From Gemmatimonadota bacterium (GTDB lineage Bacteria; Gemmatimonadota; Gemmatimonadetes; Longimicrobiales; Longimicrobiaceae), in NCBI GenBank assembly GCA_019348265.1, contig JAHWJV010000183.1:1-7185 (forward strand): DNA of 7,185 nucleotides, read 5' to 3'. How positions within the stretch are numbered: position 1 is the first letter of the stretch; every line of letters begins with the position of its first letter. A model generated the notes under the pieces. The model was not told the origin of the DNA and did no database searches. It saw nothing but the letters and a program-made list of their open reading frames with translations. Below are positions 1 through 6,252 of the stretch, piece by piece. The position numbers and the translations under genes were made by a program.

Positions 1-286
1 AGAGGTTGGTCGTCGCCATCGGCACCTTCAGCCCCGTCTCGTCGAGCGCCGCCCGGAAGTCGCGGACGATGGTGTCACGCTCGGAGGCGGACGCCTCGCG
101 CGGGATCAGATCCTCGTCGTGCAGGTTTACGCCGTACGCACCGATCTCCGCCAGTTTGCGCACGATGTAGGGCGCGGAGATCGCGGAGCGCGTCGGATCT
201 CCGAAAGGGTCGCGCCCCGGGTTCCCGACGGTCCAGAGGCCGAAGGTGAAGTGGTGTTCAGGCCGAGGAGAGTAATTGCTGTTCAT
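1..286 (-). CDS. xylA: Xylose isomerase, class I, N-terminal part (cut by the window edge)
   Basis: Xylose isomerase interconverts D-xylose and D-xylulose (and D-glucose and D-fructose) in the cytoplasm, using two divalent metals in a TIM barrel. I translated 95 residues from the ATG at 286 down to base 1; the rest lies outside the window. The N-terminus closely follows the short class I Streptomyces-type enzyme: FTFGLWTVG at residues 13-21, GRDPFGDPTR at 24-33, KLAEIGAYGVNLHDEDLIP at about 44-62 and VPMATTNL at 88-95. H56 and D59 correspond to the catalytic His54/Asp57 pair of the Streptomyces enzyme. The region before FTFG is about two residues longer than in Streptomyces. No clear Shine-Dalgarno sequence precedes the ATG. 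The gene follows the Gfo/Idh/MocA gene by 87 bp on the same strand, with a GC-rich hairpin between them. Family assignment is firm; xylose as the physiological substrate is the usual but not the only possibility. Confidence 0.93.
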   Translation of the reverse strand, partial: MNSNYSPRPEHHFTFGLWTVGNPGRDPFGDPTRSAISAPYIVRKLAEIGAYGVNLHDEDLIPREASASERDTIVRDFRAALDETGLKVPMATTNL

Positions 287-312
287 CGAGGATTGCGCCG
301 TCGAATGGTGAA

Positions 313-334
313 GCCCCGCCCGCCCGGGCGGAGC
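313..334 (-). terminator. GC-rich hairpin between the dehydrogenase gene and xylA
   Basis: Read on the minus strand, GCTCCGCC and GGCGGGGC form an 8-bp stem (one G-U wobble) around a 6-base loop, CGGGCG. The hairpin starts 39 bases after the dehydrogenase stop codon and ends 26 bases before the xylA ATG. No U-tract follows, so it is not a canonical intrinsic terminator. With only 26 bases left before xylA there is little room for a new promoter downstream. It may therefore act as a partial terminator, an RNA-stability element or a leader structure affecting xylA translation, or it may simply reflect high GC content. The pairing is seen directly; the function is inferred. Confidence 0.3.
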
Positions 335-373
335 ATTGGTCTGCGTCAGCTAGAGGCGAAACGCCGCGGGCGA

Positions 374-1534
374 TCAGGCTCCGGGCGGCGAATAGCGCGC
401 GTCCACCCAGCTTCGCTCGCGGCCGCTCTCGATCGCCTTGTGGATGAAATGGACCCCCCGCGCCCCGTCCTGCACCGTCGGGTAGTCGGTGTCGAACTCG
501 CCCGGCTCGGTACCGGCGATCCGCGCGGCCATCGTACGCGCCGCGTTCAGGTACACGTTCGCGAACGCCTCGATGAACGCTTCCGGGTGGCCGAAGGGGA
601 GCCGGCTGGCGTGCTTCACGATGGGATCGAGGTAGTCGTTGCCGCGCTTGTAGACACGCGAGGGCTCATTGGCGTAGAGCAGGTCCAGGTAGTTGGGATT
701 CTCCTGGCGCCAGTCCAGCCCGGCTTCGGTGCCGTATACCCGCAGCCGCAGGCCGTTCTCCTCGCCGACCGAGATCTGGGACGAGTAGGTGATGCCGCGC
801 GCGCCGCCCTCGTAGTGCACCAGGAGGTTCGCGTCGTCCTCGAGCTCGTAGCCCGTCCCGAAGGTCTTCGTGTCCGCGCAGAGCGACTCGACCTCGAGGC
901 CGGTGACGTAACGCGCCAGGTGCCAGGCGTGCAGCCCGATATCGCCCACCGCGGAGGAGATGCCCGCCACCTTCGGGTCCAGCCGCCACATGTTGATCCC
1001 CGTCGCGCCGGCGAGCCACCCCTGCGGGTACTCCGCGACGATCTTGCGGATCTCGCCGAGCTTGCCCTGGCGCACCAGCTCCCGCGCCTGTTTCACCATC
1101 GGGTAGCCGGTGTAGTTGTGCGTCAGCGCGAACACCGCGTCGTGCCGCGCGACGAGCCGGCAGAGCTCTTCGGCGTCCTCCAGCGTCGTCGTCATCGGCT
1201 TGTCGCACACCACGTGGAAGCCGGCCTCCAGGAAGGCGCGGGCGATCTCGAAGTGCGAGACGTTCGGGGTGACGATCGAGACGAAGTCGATCCGCTCGCC
1301 CTCCGGGAGGCGGCTCTCGCCCTCCACCATCTTCTGCCAGGAGCCGTACACGCGGGACGCGTCGAGGAAGAGCTCGCGTCCCAGGGCGCTGGACTTCTCC
1401 GCCGAGGAGGAGAAGGCGCCCGCGACGAGCTCGATCTCGCCATCCATCGCCGCTGCCTTGCGGTGCACGCCGCCGATGAAGGCGCCGGGGCCGCCGCCCA
1501 CCATTCCGTAACGTACCTTGCGGTCGAGTGGCAT
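374..1534 (-). CDS. Gfo/Idh/MocA-family NAD(P)-dependent sugar dehydrogenase
   Basis: This 386-residue protein has the usual family length and no signal peptide, so it should act in the cytoplasm. The N-terminal Rossmann fold (about residues 6-135) carries the dinucleotide-binding stretch GMVGGGPGAFIGGVH (10-24) and IVTPNVSHFEIA (87-98). The family lysine is in CDKPMTTT (K112). The C-terminal sheet domain (about 140-375) carries GDIGLHAWHLARY (197-209), with D198 and H202 in the positions of the usual catalytic Asp/His. Members oxidise or reduce hydroxyl/keto groups on sugars, inositols or glycosides; the substrate cannot be read from sequence. It lies 40 bp after the DUF1080-ThuA gene and before xylA, which favours a carbohydrate substrate. 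In several bacteria such enzymes reduce or form 3-keto-sugars alongside DUF1080 proteins, a possible role here. The ATG at 1534 has only a weak purine stretch upstream, but it is the natural start just before the Rossmann motif. Confidence 0.93.
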   Translation of the reverse strand: MPLDRKVRYGMVGGGPGAFIGGVHRKAAAMDGEIELVAGAFSSSAEKSSALGRELFLDASRVYGSWQKMVEGESRLPEGERIDFVSIVTPNVSHFEIARAFLEAGFHVVCDKPMTTTLEDAEELCRLVARHDAVFALTHNYTGYPMVKQARELVRQGKLGEIRKIVAEYPQGWLAGATGINMWRLDPKVAGISSAVGDIGLHAWHLARYVTGLEVESLCADTKTFGTGYELEDDANLLVHYEGGARGITYSSQISVGEENGLRLRVYGTEAGLDWRQENPNYLDLLYANEPSRVYKRGNDYLDPIVKHASRLPFGHPEAFIEAFANVYLNAARTMAARIAGTEPGEFDTDYPTVQDGARGVHFIHKAIESGRERSWVDARYSPPGA

Positions 1535-1574
1535 CGTTCTGTCCAGGATCGTTGGATGGTTCCAGTGATACGAC

Positions 1575-3059
1575 TTATCGCGCGCTCTGCCGCGGCGCCT
1601 GTGGCGTGAAGTCCGCAGGAACGGTCCCCGCCGCGATCCGCAGCCCCTGCATAATGTGCTGGACGAAGTCCGGGCGGCGCCAGTTGTCGCCGAAGTGGCC
1701 CAGCACGGTCGAGAAGACGCGTCCCTCCCCGTGTCTCTTGACGAACGCGATGGGGTGGTCCTGAGAGCCGGCGGCCTCGCCGACGCTCGGCATGTCGAGC
1801 GAGAGGAGGACGCGCGCGTTCGGGCGCGGGTTCACGTCCAGGACGTAGATCTCCTCGCGGAGGTTGAAGTTCTGCCCGAAGTGGCTGACCGCGGCGTTGG
1901 TCGGGTCCTCCACGTTGATCTGCGCGGGCCGCGTCCAGGGATGCGCTCGGAAGAGGCCGCCGCCGACCATCTCGCGGAACTCCTGCCAGCCGTAGTTGGC
2001 GTCGATCCCCGAGTGGATGGTCATCAGCCCTTTGCCGGAGCGGACGAACGCCGTCATCGCCTGCTGCTGCTCCATCGTGAGCGGCGCGGCGACTCCGGCG
2101 GTGCGCGAAATCCGCACGGCGGTCGTGTCCGAAGGATTCGCCGGCGCGGCGCGGAGGGTGGCGTTGTTCAGGAGGAGGACGTCGTAGTTGGCCAGCGTGC
2201 GCGCGTTGATTTGCGCGGCGTCGTCGGTGAAGGTGAAACGGAACTCGTTCGCCCACTCGAGTCCTTTCAGCACCATCTTCGACGCGTCGATGGACTCGCT
2301 GTGCCGGAAGCCGTGCGACGCGCTAACCGCCAGCACGCGGATGGGCGTCCCGGCGGCCTGGAAGCGCTGCAGCGCGGGGAGATCCGCCAGCTTCTGCGGG
2401 GCATTCGCCGCCTCCAGCGGGGTGAGGCGGACGTTGCGGAAGTGCACGCGAGAGGTGGCACCGTGCTCCAGCGCGATGAACCCCTCGTGGGCACGATCGC
2501 CGATGTAGTCTGCGACTTTGACCCCGTTGAGCGTCACCTGGTACCGCTGGCCGGTCACCTCGATGCGATAGGAGTTCCACTCGCCGGCGCGCGCGACGGG
2601 ACGCCAGGCGGCGGCGACGCCGACGAGTCCTCCGCTGGTAAGCTCCCAGTTGGGGCGGGGGGTGGCCGGCGCCTGCTGGTTCGCCGGGGCCGGAAGGAGC
2701 GCCTGGTCGCGGATCTGCACCTCATACGAGATGCGCGAGGCCGCCACGGGGTCGGCGGGGACCACCGCCGGGAGGCGCAGGAAGATGCCGCTCTCCGCAT
2801 CGGGTGTCTCGCCGCGATACTCCAGCTCCAGGACGAAGTCGCGCAGAGTTCGAGGATAGTAGATCAGCCCGGGACCTCCTCCGGTGGTGAACGATCCGTC
2901 GGTGCCCACCGCTACACGGCCCACGCCGACCTCGCGCCACCCGTCGAGATCGCGCCCGTTGAACCGCGCGATGTCCTGGCTCTGCGCGGCGACGGCCGCC
3001 GCCGACCCGCAAGTCAGCAGCAGCGCGACGGCTGGAACGAGCAGTCGTTGCAATCTCAT
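1575..3059 (-). CDS. Secreted DUF1080 (3-keto-disaccharide hydrolase-like) - ThuA-like fusion protein
   Basis: A 494-residue exported protein with two domains. Residues 1-25 form a signal peptide (MRLQR, then a hydrophobic core, with likely signal peptidase I cleavage after AVAA). Cys17 is in a poor lipobox (Thr at -1), so a lipoprotein is less likely. Residues about 28-213 match DUF1080 / 3-keto-disaccharide hydrolase (concanavalin-like fold): FNGRDLDGW at 33-41, ESGIFLRLP at 89-97, YEVQIRD at 112-118 and WNSYRIEVTG at 161-170. Residues about 239-476 match ThuA-like, a glutamine amidotransferase-like fold: VSASHGFRHSES at 245-256, LMTIHSG at 345-351, the GGGLFRAHPW region at 367-376 and VLGHFGDNWRRPD at 452-464. 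DUF1080 proteins are known to hydrolyse 3-keto-glycosides. ThuA is linked to trehalose/disaccharide use, with unclear chemistry. The ATG at 3059 is chosen over an in-frame upstream start at 3170 because the signal peptide and Shine-Dalgarno fit it. It precedes the Gfo/Idh/MocA gene by 40 bp, probably in one operon. Confidence 0.92.
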   Translation of the reverse strand: MRLQRLLVPAVALLLTCGSAAAVAAQSQDIARFNGRDLDGWREVGVGRVAVGTDGSFTTGGGPGLIYYPRTLRDFVLELEYRGETPDAESGIFLRLPAVVPADPVAASRISYEVQIRDQALLPAPANQQAPATPRPNWELTSGGLVGVAAAWRPVARAGEWNSYRIEVTGQRYQVTLNGVKVADYIGDRAHEGFIALEHGATSRVHFRNVRLTPLEAANAPQKLADLPALQRFQAAGTPIRVLAVSASHGFRHSESIDASKMVLKGLEWANEFRFTFTDDAAQINARTLANYDVLLLNNATLRAAPANPSDTTAVRISRTAGVAAPLTMEQQQAMTAFVRSGKGLMTIHSGIDANYGWQEFREMVGGGLFRAHPWTRPAQINVEDPTNAAVSHFGQNFNLREEIYVLDVNPRPNARVLLSLDMPSVGEAAGSQDHPIAFVKRHGEGRVFSTVLGHFGDNWRRPDFVQHIMQGLRIAAGTVPADFTPQAPRQSAR

Positions 3060-3061
3060 GG

Positions 3062-3069
3062 CTTCCCTC
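3062..3069 (-). promoter_or_regulatory. Ribosome binding site fixing the DUF1080-ThuA start
   Basis: The minus strand reads GAGGGAAG ending two bases before the ATG at 3059, with the GAGG core six bases from the start codon. This favours 3059 over the in-frame start at 3170, which would place a non-hydrophobic, Pro/Arg-containing stretch in front of an otherwise typical signal peptide. Confidence 0.65.
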
Positions 3070-3100
3070 GGTGGGGGTATCCGGCGCCGGGTTCCAATGT

Positions 3101-3129
3101 AGTGTAGCAGCCCCTGACCGGCCATTGCA
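3101..3129 (-). promoter_or_regulatory. Weak promoter-like element upstream of the DUF1080-ThuA gene
   Basis: The 142-bp gap between the esterase stop and the DUF1080-ThuA start (3060-3201) is one of the two longest gaps in the window. On the minus strand it contains TACACT (3101-3106), a reasonable -10 hexamer. A poor -35 candidate, TGCAAT (3124-3129), lies 17 bases upstream. Transcription from it would give a leader of roughly 35 bases, containing a 10-base perfect palindrome CCGGCGCCGG (3081-3090) that could be an operator or chance. The -35 match is too weak for a firm call. I see no small ORF or clear terminator in this gap. Confidence 0.2.
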
Positions 3130-3201
3130 CTGAGCGGACACCGTAACGAGCTCCCATCCGGCTGTTCCAAGCCCGCGGCGTGTTCCCGCGCGACCCGGAC
3201 A

Positions 3202-4095
3202 TCAGTTCGGCCGCGGCTGGGCCACGTAGCGGGTCATGTACCGCAGAGCGTCGGCGAAGGTGGAGATCCAGACGGCCCACTCGTGGCCGCCGTCCACGAT
3301 GCGAAGCTCGACCTGGCCAGGCTGCCGGGCCCGAAGCGTGTCGAACAGTCGTACTGATTCGGCGGCGATCCCGAGCGGGTCGTGGTCGCCCGATACGATG
3401 TAGATCGGCACCCGTGCCGGCTGGGCGAAGTACGCGTCCAGCAAGGTCGGGTAGTTGCGAGACCTCCACTCGGCGAGGCTGAAGCTCCCGTCCGTGGATC
3501 GGAAGGGTGGGTGCTGCCGCGCCGCCGACGTAGCTGGCGGAGCATCGAAGTAGACGGCAGGCCCGTGCAGTGCTGCGGCGGCGAAGCGGTCCGGGTACTT
3601 CAAAGCGAATCGTAGCGCGCCGTAGCCGCCCATCGACTGCCCCGCGACCATGCGCCCGGAGCGCTCCCTCAGAATGCGATAGCGGCGCTCCGCGTCCGGG
3701 ATCAGCTCGGTCAGCAGCGCCGTCTCCGAAGCTCCGCCCGGCGCGTCCACCCACCAGCCGACCGAGTCGCCGGGCATCACGATCAGGACCGGCGGGATCA
3801 GGCCGCCCGCGATCAGCGAGTCGGCGATCAATTTCAGCCGCCCGTCTCTCGACCAGCTGGTCTGGTTGCCGTTCGCGCCGTGCAGGAGGTAGAGGACGGG
3901 GTAGCGGAGGCCGCTCGTCCCGTAGCCCGTGGGGGTGTAGACGGTGTAGGCGTACTCTCGACCGAGTACGGTGGATCGGAAGCGTTGCTCCGCGATTTCG
4001 CTCGCCTGTGCTGGCGCGGTGGGCGGGAGACACAGCGCCGCCACTGCGTGCAATGCGAGGATTGGCCCTCTCGCCCAAAGCATTCTGCGCGTCAC
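3202..4095 (-). CDS. Secreted esterase, esterase D / antigen 85-like alpha/beta hydrolase
   Basis: A 297-residue alpha/beta hydrolase of the putative esterase (PF00756-type) family, which includes feruloyl and acetyl-xylan esterases, S-formylglutathione hydrolase and mycolyltransferases. Residues 1-31 look like a signal peptide (MTRRMLWARG, hydrophobic core, likely cleavage after PAQA), so it should be exported. Family marks in order: YTVYTPTGYG (50-59), PVLYLLHGANGNQTSW (66-81, oxyanion region), IVMPGDSVGWWVDAP (105-119), the nucleophile elbow AGQSMGGYGA with Ser154, SGDHDP with Asp239 as the likely acid, and GGHEW with His271. The substrate is uncertain; secretion and sugar-gene neighbours favour acyl groups on carbohydrates. 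The GTG start at 4095 overlaps the galM stop as GTGA and has GGGGAG five bases upstream. An ATG at 4083 would give 293 residues and keep most of the signal peptide. It is probably translationally coupled to the epimerase gene. Confidence 0.9.
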   Translation of the reverse strand: MTRRMLWARGPILALHAVAALCLPPTAPAQASEIAEQRFRSTVLGREYAYTVYTPTGYGTSGLRYPVLYLLHGANGNQTSWSRDGRLKLIADSLIAGGLIPPVLIVMPGDSVGWWVDAPGGASETALLTELIPDAERRYRILRERSGRMVAGQSMGGYGALRFALKYPDRFAAAALHGPAVYFDAPPATSAARQHPPFRSTDGSFSLAEWRSRNYPTLLDAYFAQPARVPIYIVSGDHDPLGIAAESVRLFDTLRARQPGQVELRIVDGGHEWAVWISTFADALRYMTRYVAQPRPN

Positions 4096-5192
4096 CCCTT
4101 CTCCCCTTCCGGCACCACGGAGAACGCGTACACCGTTCGGGATACCAGCTCCGAGCCGGGCCTCAAGATGACGGACGGGAAGCTCGGCTGGTTGGGCGAG
4201 TCCGCGAAGTGCTGTGTCTCCAGGCAGACGCCCGATCGCGCCGGGTAGCGGTGTCCCTGCTTCCCCACGTGCCCGCCGAGCAGGTTGCCGGTGTAGAGCT
4301 GCAGGCCCGGCTCGGTGGTGAACACGTCGACGGCGCGGCCGCTCGACGGCTCGGAAAGGCGGGCGGCCCAACCCGCCGACGACCCGTCGTGCCGCAGGAC
4401 GAAGTTCTGGTCGTACCCACCCGCGATGCGGATCTGCTCGTGATCGTCCTCGATGCGCTCCCCGATCCGACGCGGCTCGCGGAAGTCGAACGGGGTGCCT
4501 TCCACCGGCTCGATTGCGCCGGTGGGGATCGACTCCTCGTCCAGCGCCGTGTAGTGGTCAGCGTCGACCTGCAGCACGTGATCGAGGACCAGTCCGCTCC
4601 CCTCCCCCGCGAGGTTGAGGTAGACGTGCTGCAGGAGGTTCACCGGCGTCGGGCGATCGGTGGTCGCGTGGTAGTCGATGGTGAGCTCGCTCGCCGCGGT
4701 GAGGGCGTATCTCACCTGAACGCGCAGCGTCCCCGGATACCCCTCCTCGCCGTCCGGGCTGAGGTACCGAAAGACGATCGCGACGTCGTCACCCGCGTCT
4801 TCGGCTTCCGCTTCCCACACGACCCGGCTGAACCCGCGGGGCCCGCCGTGGAGATGGTTCTTCCCCTGGTTAGCCGCGAGGCGGTACGTGACGCCGTCGA
4901 GCGTGAAGGCCGCGCCACCGATCCGGTTCGCTACCCGCCCGACGACGGCGCCGTGGTAGGGCTCGTCGTCCTCATATCCGGCGAGGTCGTCGTAGCCGAG
5001 CACGACGTCGGCGAGGTCTCCCTTACGGTCGGGTGCGCGCAGCGCCTGGATGCGCGCGCCGTAGGTCAGGACGCTCATCTCCATCCCCCCCGCACCGCGC
5101 AGGAGGTAGCGCTCGACGGCCTCGCCCCGCTTCGTGGCGCCGAACGCGGAGGCGGTGATCGGCGCATCCGGGGGCGTTGGTACTACAGGCAT
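4092..5192 (-). CDS. galM: Aldose 1-epimerase (mutarotase)
   Basis: Interconverts alpha and beta anomers of aldoses such as glucose, galactose and xylose. The 366-residue length is normal for the family, and there is no signal peptide, so it is probably cytoplasmic. Visible family motifs: MSVLTYGARIQAL (39-51), GRVANRIGGAAFTLDG (85-100), NHLHGG (112-117, with His115 as the substrate-binding His), PVNLLQHVYLNL (183-194, with His189 as the likely acid), GGYDQNFVL (258-266, with Asp261 for sugar binding), EPGLQLYTGN (294-303) and CLETQHFADSPNQ (323-335, with Glu325 as the likely catalytic base). All key residues are present. The second His motif reads LLQHVYLNL rather than the common LTNHSYFNL, a mild divergence. 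The ATG at 5192 lacks a recognisable Shine-Dalgarno. It starts 28 bp after the transporter stop and overlaps the esterase start by 4 bp, so it belongs to that operon. The symbol reflects family membership; the preferred sugar is unknown. Confidence 0.94.
   Translation of the reverse strand: MPVVPTPPDAPITASAFGATKRGEAVERYLLRGAGGMEMSVLTYGARIQALRAPDRKGDLADVVLGYDDLAGYEDDEPYHGAVVGRVANRIGGAAFTLDGVTYRLAANQGKNHLHGGPRGFSRVVWEAEAEDAGDDVAIVFRYLSPDGEEGYPGTLRVQVRYALTAASELTIDYHATTDRPTPVNLLQHVYLNLAGEGSGLVLDHVLQVDADHYTALDEESIPTGAIEPVEGTPFDFREPRRIGERIEDDHEQIRIAGGYDQNFVLRHDGSSAGWAARLSEPSSGRAVDVFTTEPGLQLYTGNLLGGHVGKQGHRYPARSGVCLETQHFADSPNQPSFPSVILRPGSELVSRTVYAFSVVPEGEKG
4101..4106 (-). promoter_or_regulatory. 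Ribosome binding site for the esterase, inside the galM 3' end
   Basis: GGGGAG on the minus strand lies five bases before the GTG at 4095, good spacing for that start. The competing ATG at 4083 has AAGGGG eleven bases upstream, a looser fit. This, together with the GTGA overlap, is why the GTG was chosen. Both starts remain possible. Confidence 0.5.
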
Positions 5193-5220
5193 GGGGTAGC
5201 GTCGCGGAGGAATGGCGGGT

Positions 5221-6114
5221 TCAGCCTAGCACCGCGACCAGCACGGCGCCGGTGGTCACCAGGAACGCGCCGGTGAGGCGATGCCGCATCCGATCGCGCT
5301 CCCCGAGGATGACGATCCCGAAGGCGGTGGCGATCAGCGTGCCGGTCGCGCTCACCGCGATGACGTAGCCGGCGGGAGCCAGCTCGAGCGACGTCTGGAT
5401 GCCGAACACGTGCACCGCGAAGAAGAACCCGGCGGCCGCCATCAGCAGAGTCCAGATCGCAGGCCGCCGCTCCCGGTCCACCTCGAGCCGCGACTGCGCC
5501 AGCAGCGGCACCGCCGCGATGAGCAGCACCGCCGAGCCGAGCGTCACCGAGACCGCCCATGGAATGGGGCCGGCCTCGGCGATGCCGAACTTGTGGACCA
5601 GCGTAGTGATGCTCCAGGAGACCGAGGCCGCGAGGGCGCACCAGCTCGCCCGCGACCGGGCGAAGGCGCGTACAGGCTCCATCCAGGAGGTGCCCGTTCC
5701 CAGCCCGACGCAATACACGCCGATCGTGACGAGCAGGATCCCGAACCCCGCGAAGGGGCTCGGCACCTCGTTCAGCACCACGATCGCTCCCAGCGTGACG
5801 AAGACGGGGGTCACGCCCAGGATCGGCTGCACGATCGAGAGGTCGCCGGTACGGAGCGCCAGCGCCATGAAGAGCATCCCCAGCGCTTCGGGCGGCAGCA
5901 CCATCGCCAGCGCGCGCCAGTAGCCGGGCGTGGGCGCGGGCCATGGTCCCGACGTCAGCGCGAGCGCTAACAGCAGGAATCCCGAGACGAACCGGAAGAT
6001 CACCGACGAGACGATGACGTCGGCGTACTGCACCGACTTCTTCAGCGTGAGGCTGTAGAACGCGTTGGCGAAGGCGGCGACGACCGTCAGGGCGATCCAC
6101 ATCAGCAGTAGCAC
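5221..6114 (-). CDS. EamA/DMT-superfamily transporter, ten predicted membrane helices
   Basis: A 297-residue, strongly hydrophobic inner-membrane protein made of two EamA repeats (about 5-137 and 157-296), each with five predicted helices, the family's normal size. The repeats end in the characteristic pattern: PILGVTPVFVTLGAIVVLNE (97-116) in the first and ATGTLIATAFGIVILGER (256-273) in the second, where the GER matches the family's conserved Gly-Glu. A polar loop around 201-219 (QSRLEVDRERRP) follows helix 7. Members export or import metabolites such as amino acids, nucleotides and sugars, and substrates are rarely predictable. Lying 28 bp before galM on the same strand suggests, but does not prove, a sugar or sugar-derivative substrate. 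The GTG at 6114 is the first possible start after an in-frame TAG. An ATG at 6102 would shorten it by four residues. Neither has a clear Shine-Dalgarno. Confidence 0.88.
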   Translation of the reverse strand: MLLLMWIALTVVAAFANAFYSLTLKKSVQYADVIVSSVIFRFVSGFLLLALALTSGPWPAPTPGYWRALAMVLPPEALGMLFMALALRTGDLSIVQPILGVTPVFVTLGAIVVLNEVPSPFAGFGILLVTIGVYCVGLGTGTSWMEPVRAFARSRASWCALAASVSWSITTLVHKFGIAEAGPIPWAVSVTLGSAVLLIAAVPLLAQSRLEVDRERRPAIWTLLMAAAGFFFAVHVFGIQTSLELAPAGYVIAVSATGTLIATAFGIVILGERDRMRHRLTGAFLVTTGAVLVAVLG

Positions 6115-6230
6115 GAGCGGCGGCCGAGGGCGCGGCGATCGCTAGAGGATGCCGTTCGTGCGCGCATGCGCCGCCGCATCGTCCGCTCACCACCAGAACG
6201 CGGGCGAAGGTAAGCCGACGGGCGATCCCG

Positions 6231-6252
6231 GGACAGACCTCGATCGCTGTCC
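6231..6252 (-). terminator. Small hairpin directly after the subunit-3 stop codon
   Basis: On the minus strand GGACAG and CTGTCC form a perfect 6-bp stem around a 10-base loop, starting immediately after the TGA of the subunit-3 gene. No T-run follows, so termination is uncertain; it could also protect the mRNA 3' end. The rest of the gap to the transporter (6115-6230) holds short palindromes (GCGATCGC at 6135-6142 and GCGCATGCGC at 6162-6171) but no convincing promoter or small gene. Confidence 0.25.

Noticed and set aside
1535..1574. Search for a terminator or promoter between the DUF1080-ThuA and Gfo/Idh/MocA genes
   Set aside because: The 40-bp gap has only a 4-bp stem (TCCA/TGGA) and no T-run or promoter-like hexamers, so the two genes are best read as one operon.
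119..1609. A 496-codon plus-strand open frame opposite xylA and the Gfo/Idh/MocA gene
   Set aside because: It is antisense to two genes with clear family motifs, its translation is Arg/Val/Ala/Gly-rich with no recognisable domain, and long antisense frames are common in GC-rich DNA with strong third-position bias.
1656..3107. A 483-codon plus-strand open frame opposite the DUF1080-ThuA gene
   Set aside because: Low-complexity Arg/Gly/Val-rich translation, no family motifs, lying fully opposite a well-supported gene.
3060..3170. In-frame 37-residue N-terminal extension of the DUF1080-ThuA protein
   Set aside because: It would bury a good signal peptide behind a polar stretch. The ATG at 3059 has a well-placed GAGG and directly precedes the signal peptide.
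4096..4371. In-frame N-terminal extension of the esterase into the galM coding region
   Set aside because: The extra residues are Arg/Gly/Pro-rich, overlap conserved galM C-terminal motifs and would displace the signal peptide.
3570..5276. A 568-codon plus-strand open frame opposite galM and the esterase
   Set aside because: Begins with an Arg/Ser/Pro-rich stretch typical of a shadow frame and spans the junction of two real genes on the other strand.
6135..6142. GCGATCGC octamer, resembling the cyanobacterial HIP1 repeat
   Set aside because: I noticed only a single copy and the gene content does not suggest a cyanobacterium; an isolated GC-rich palindrome is expected by chance.
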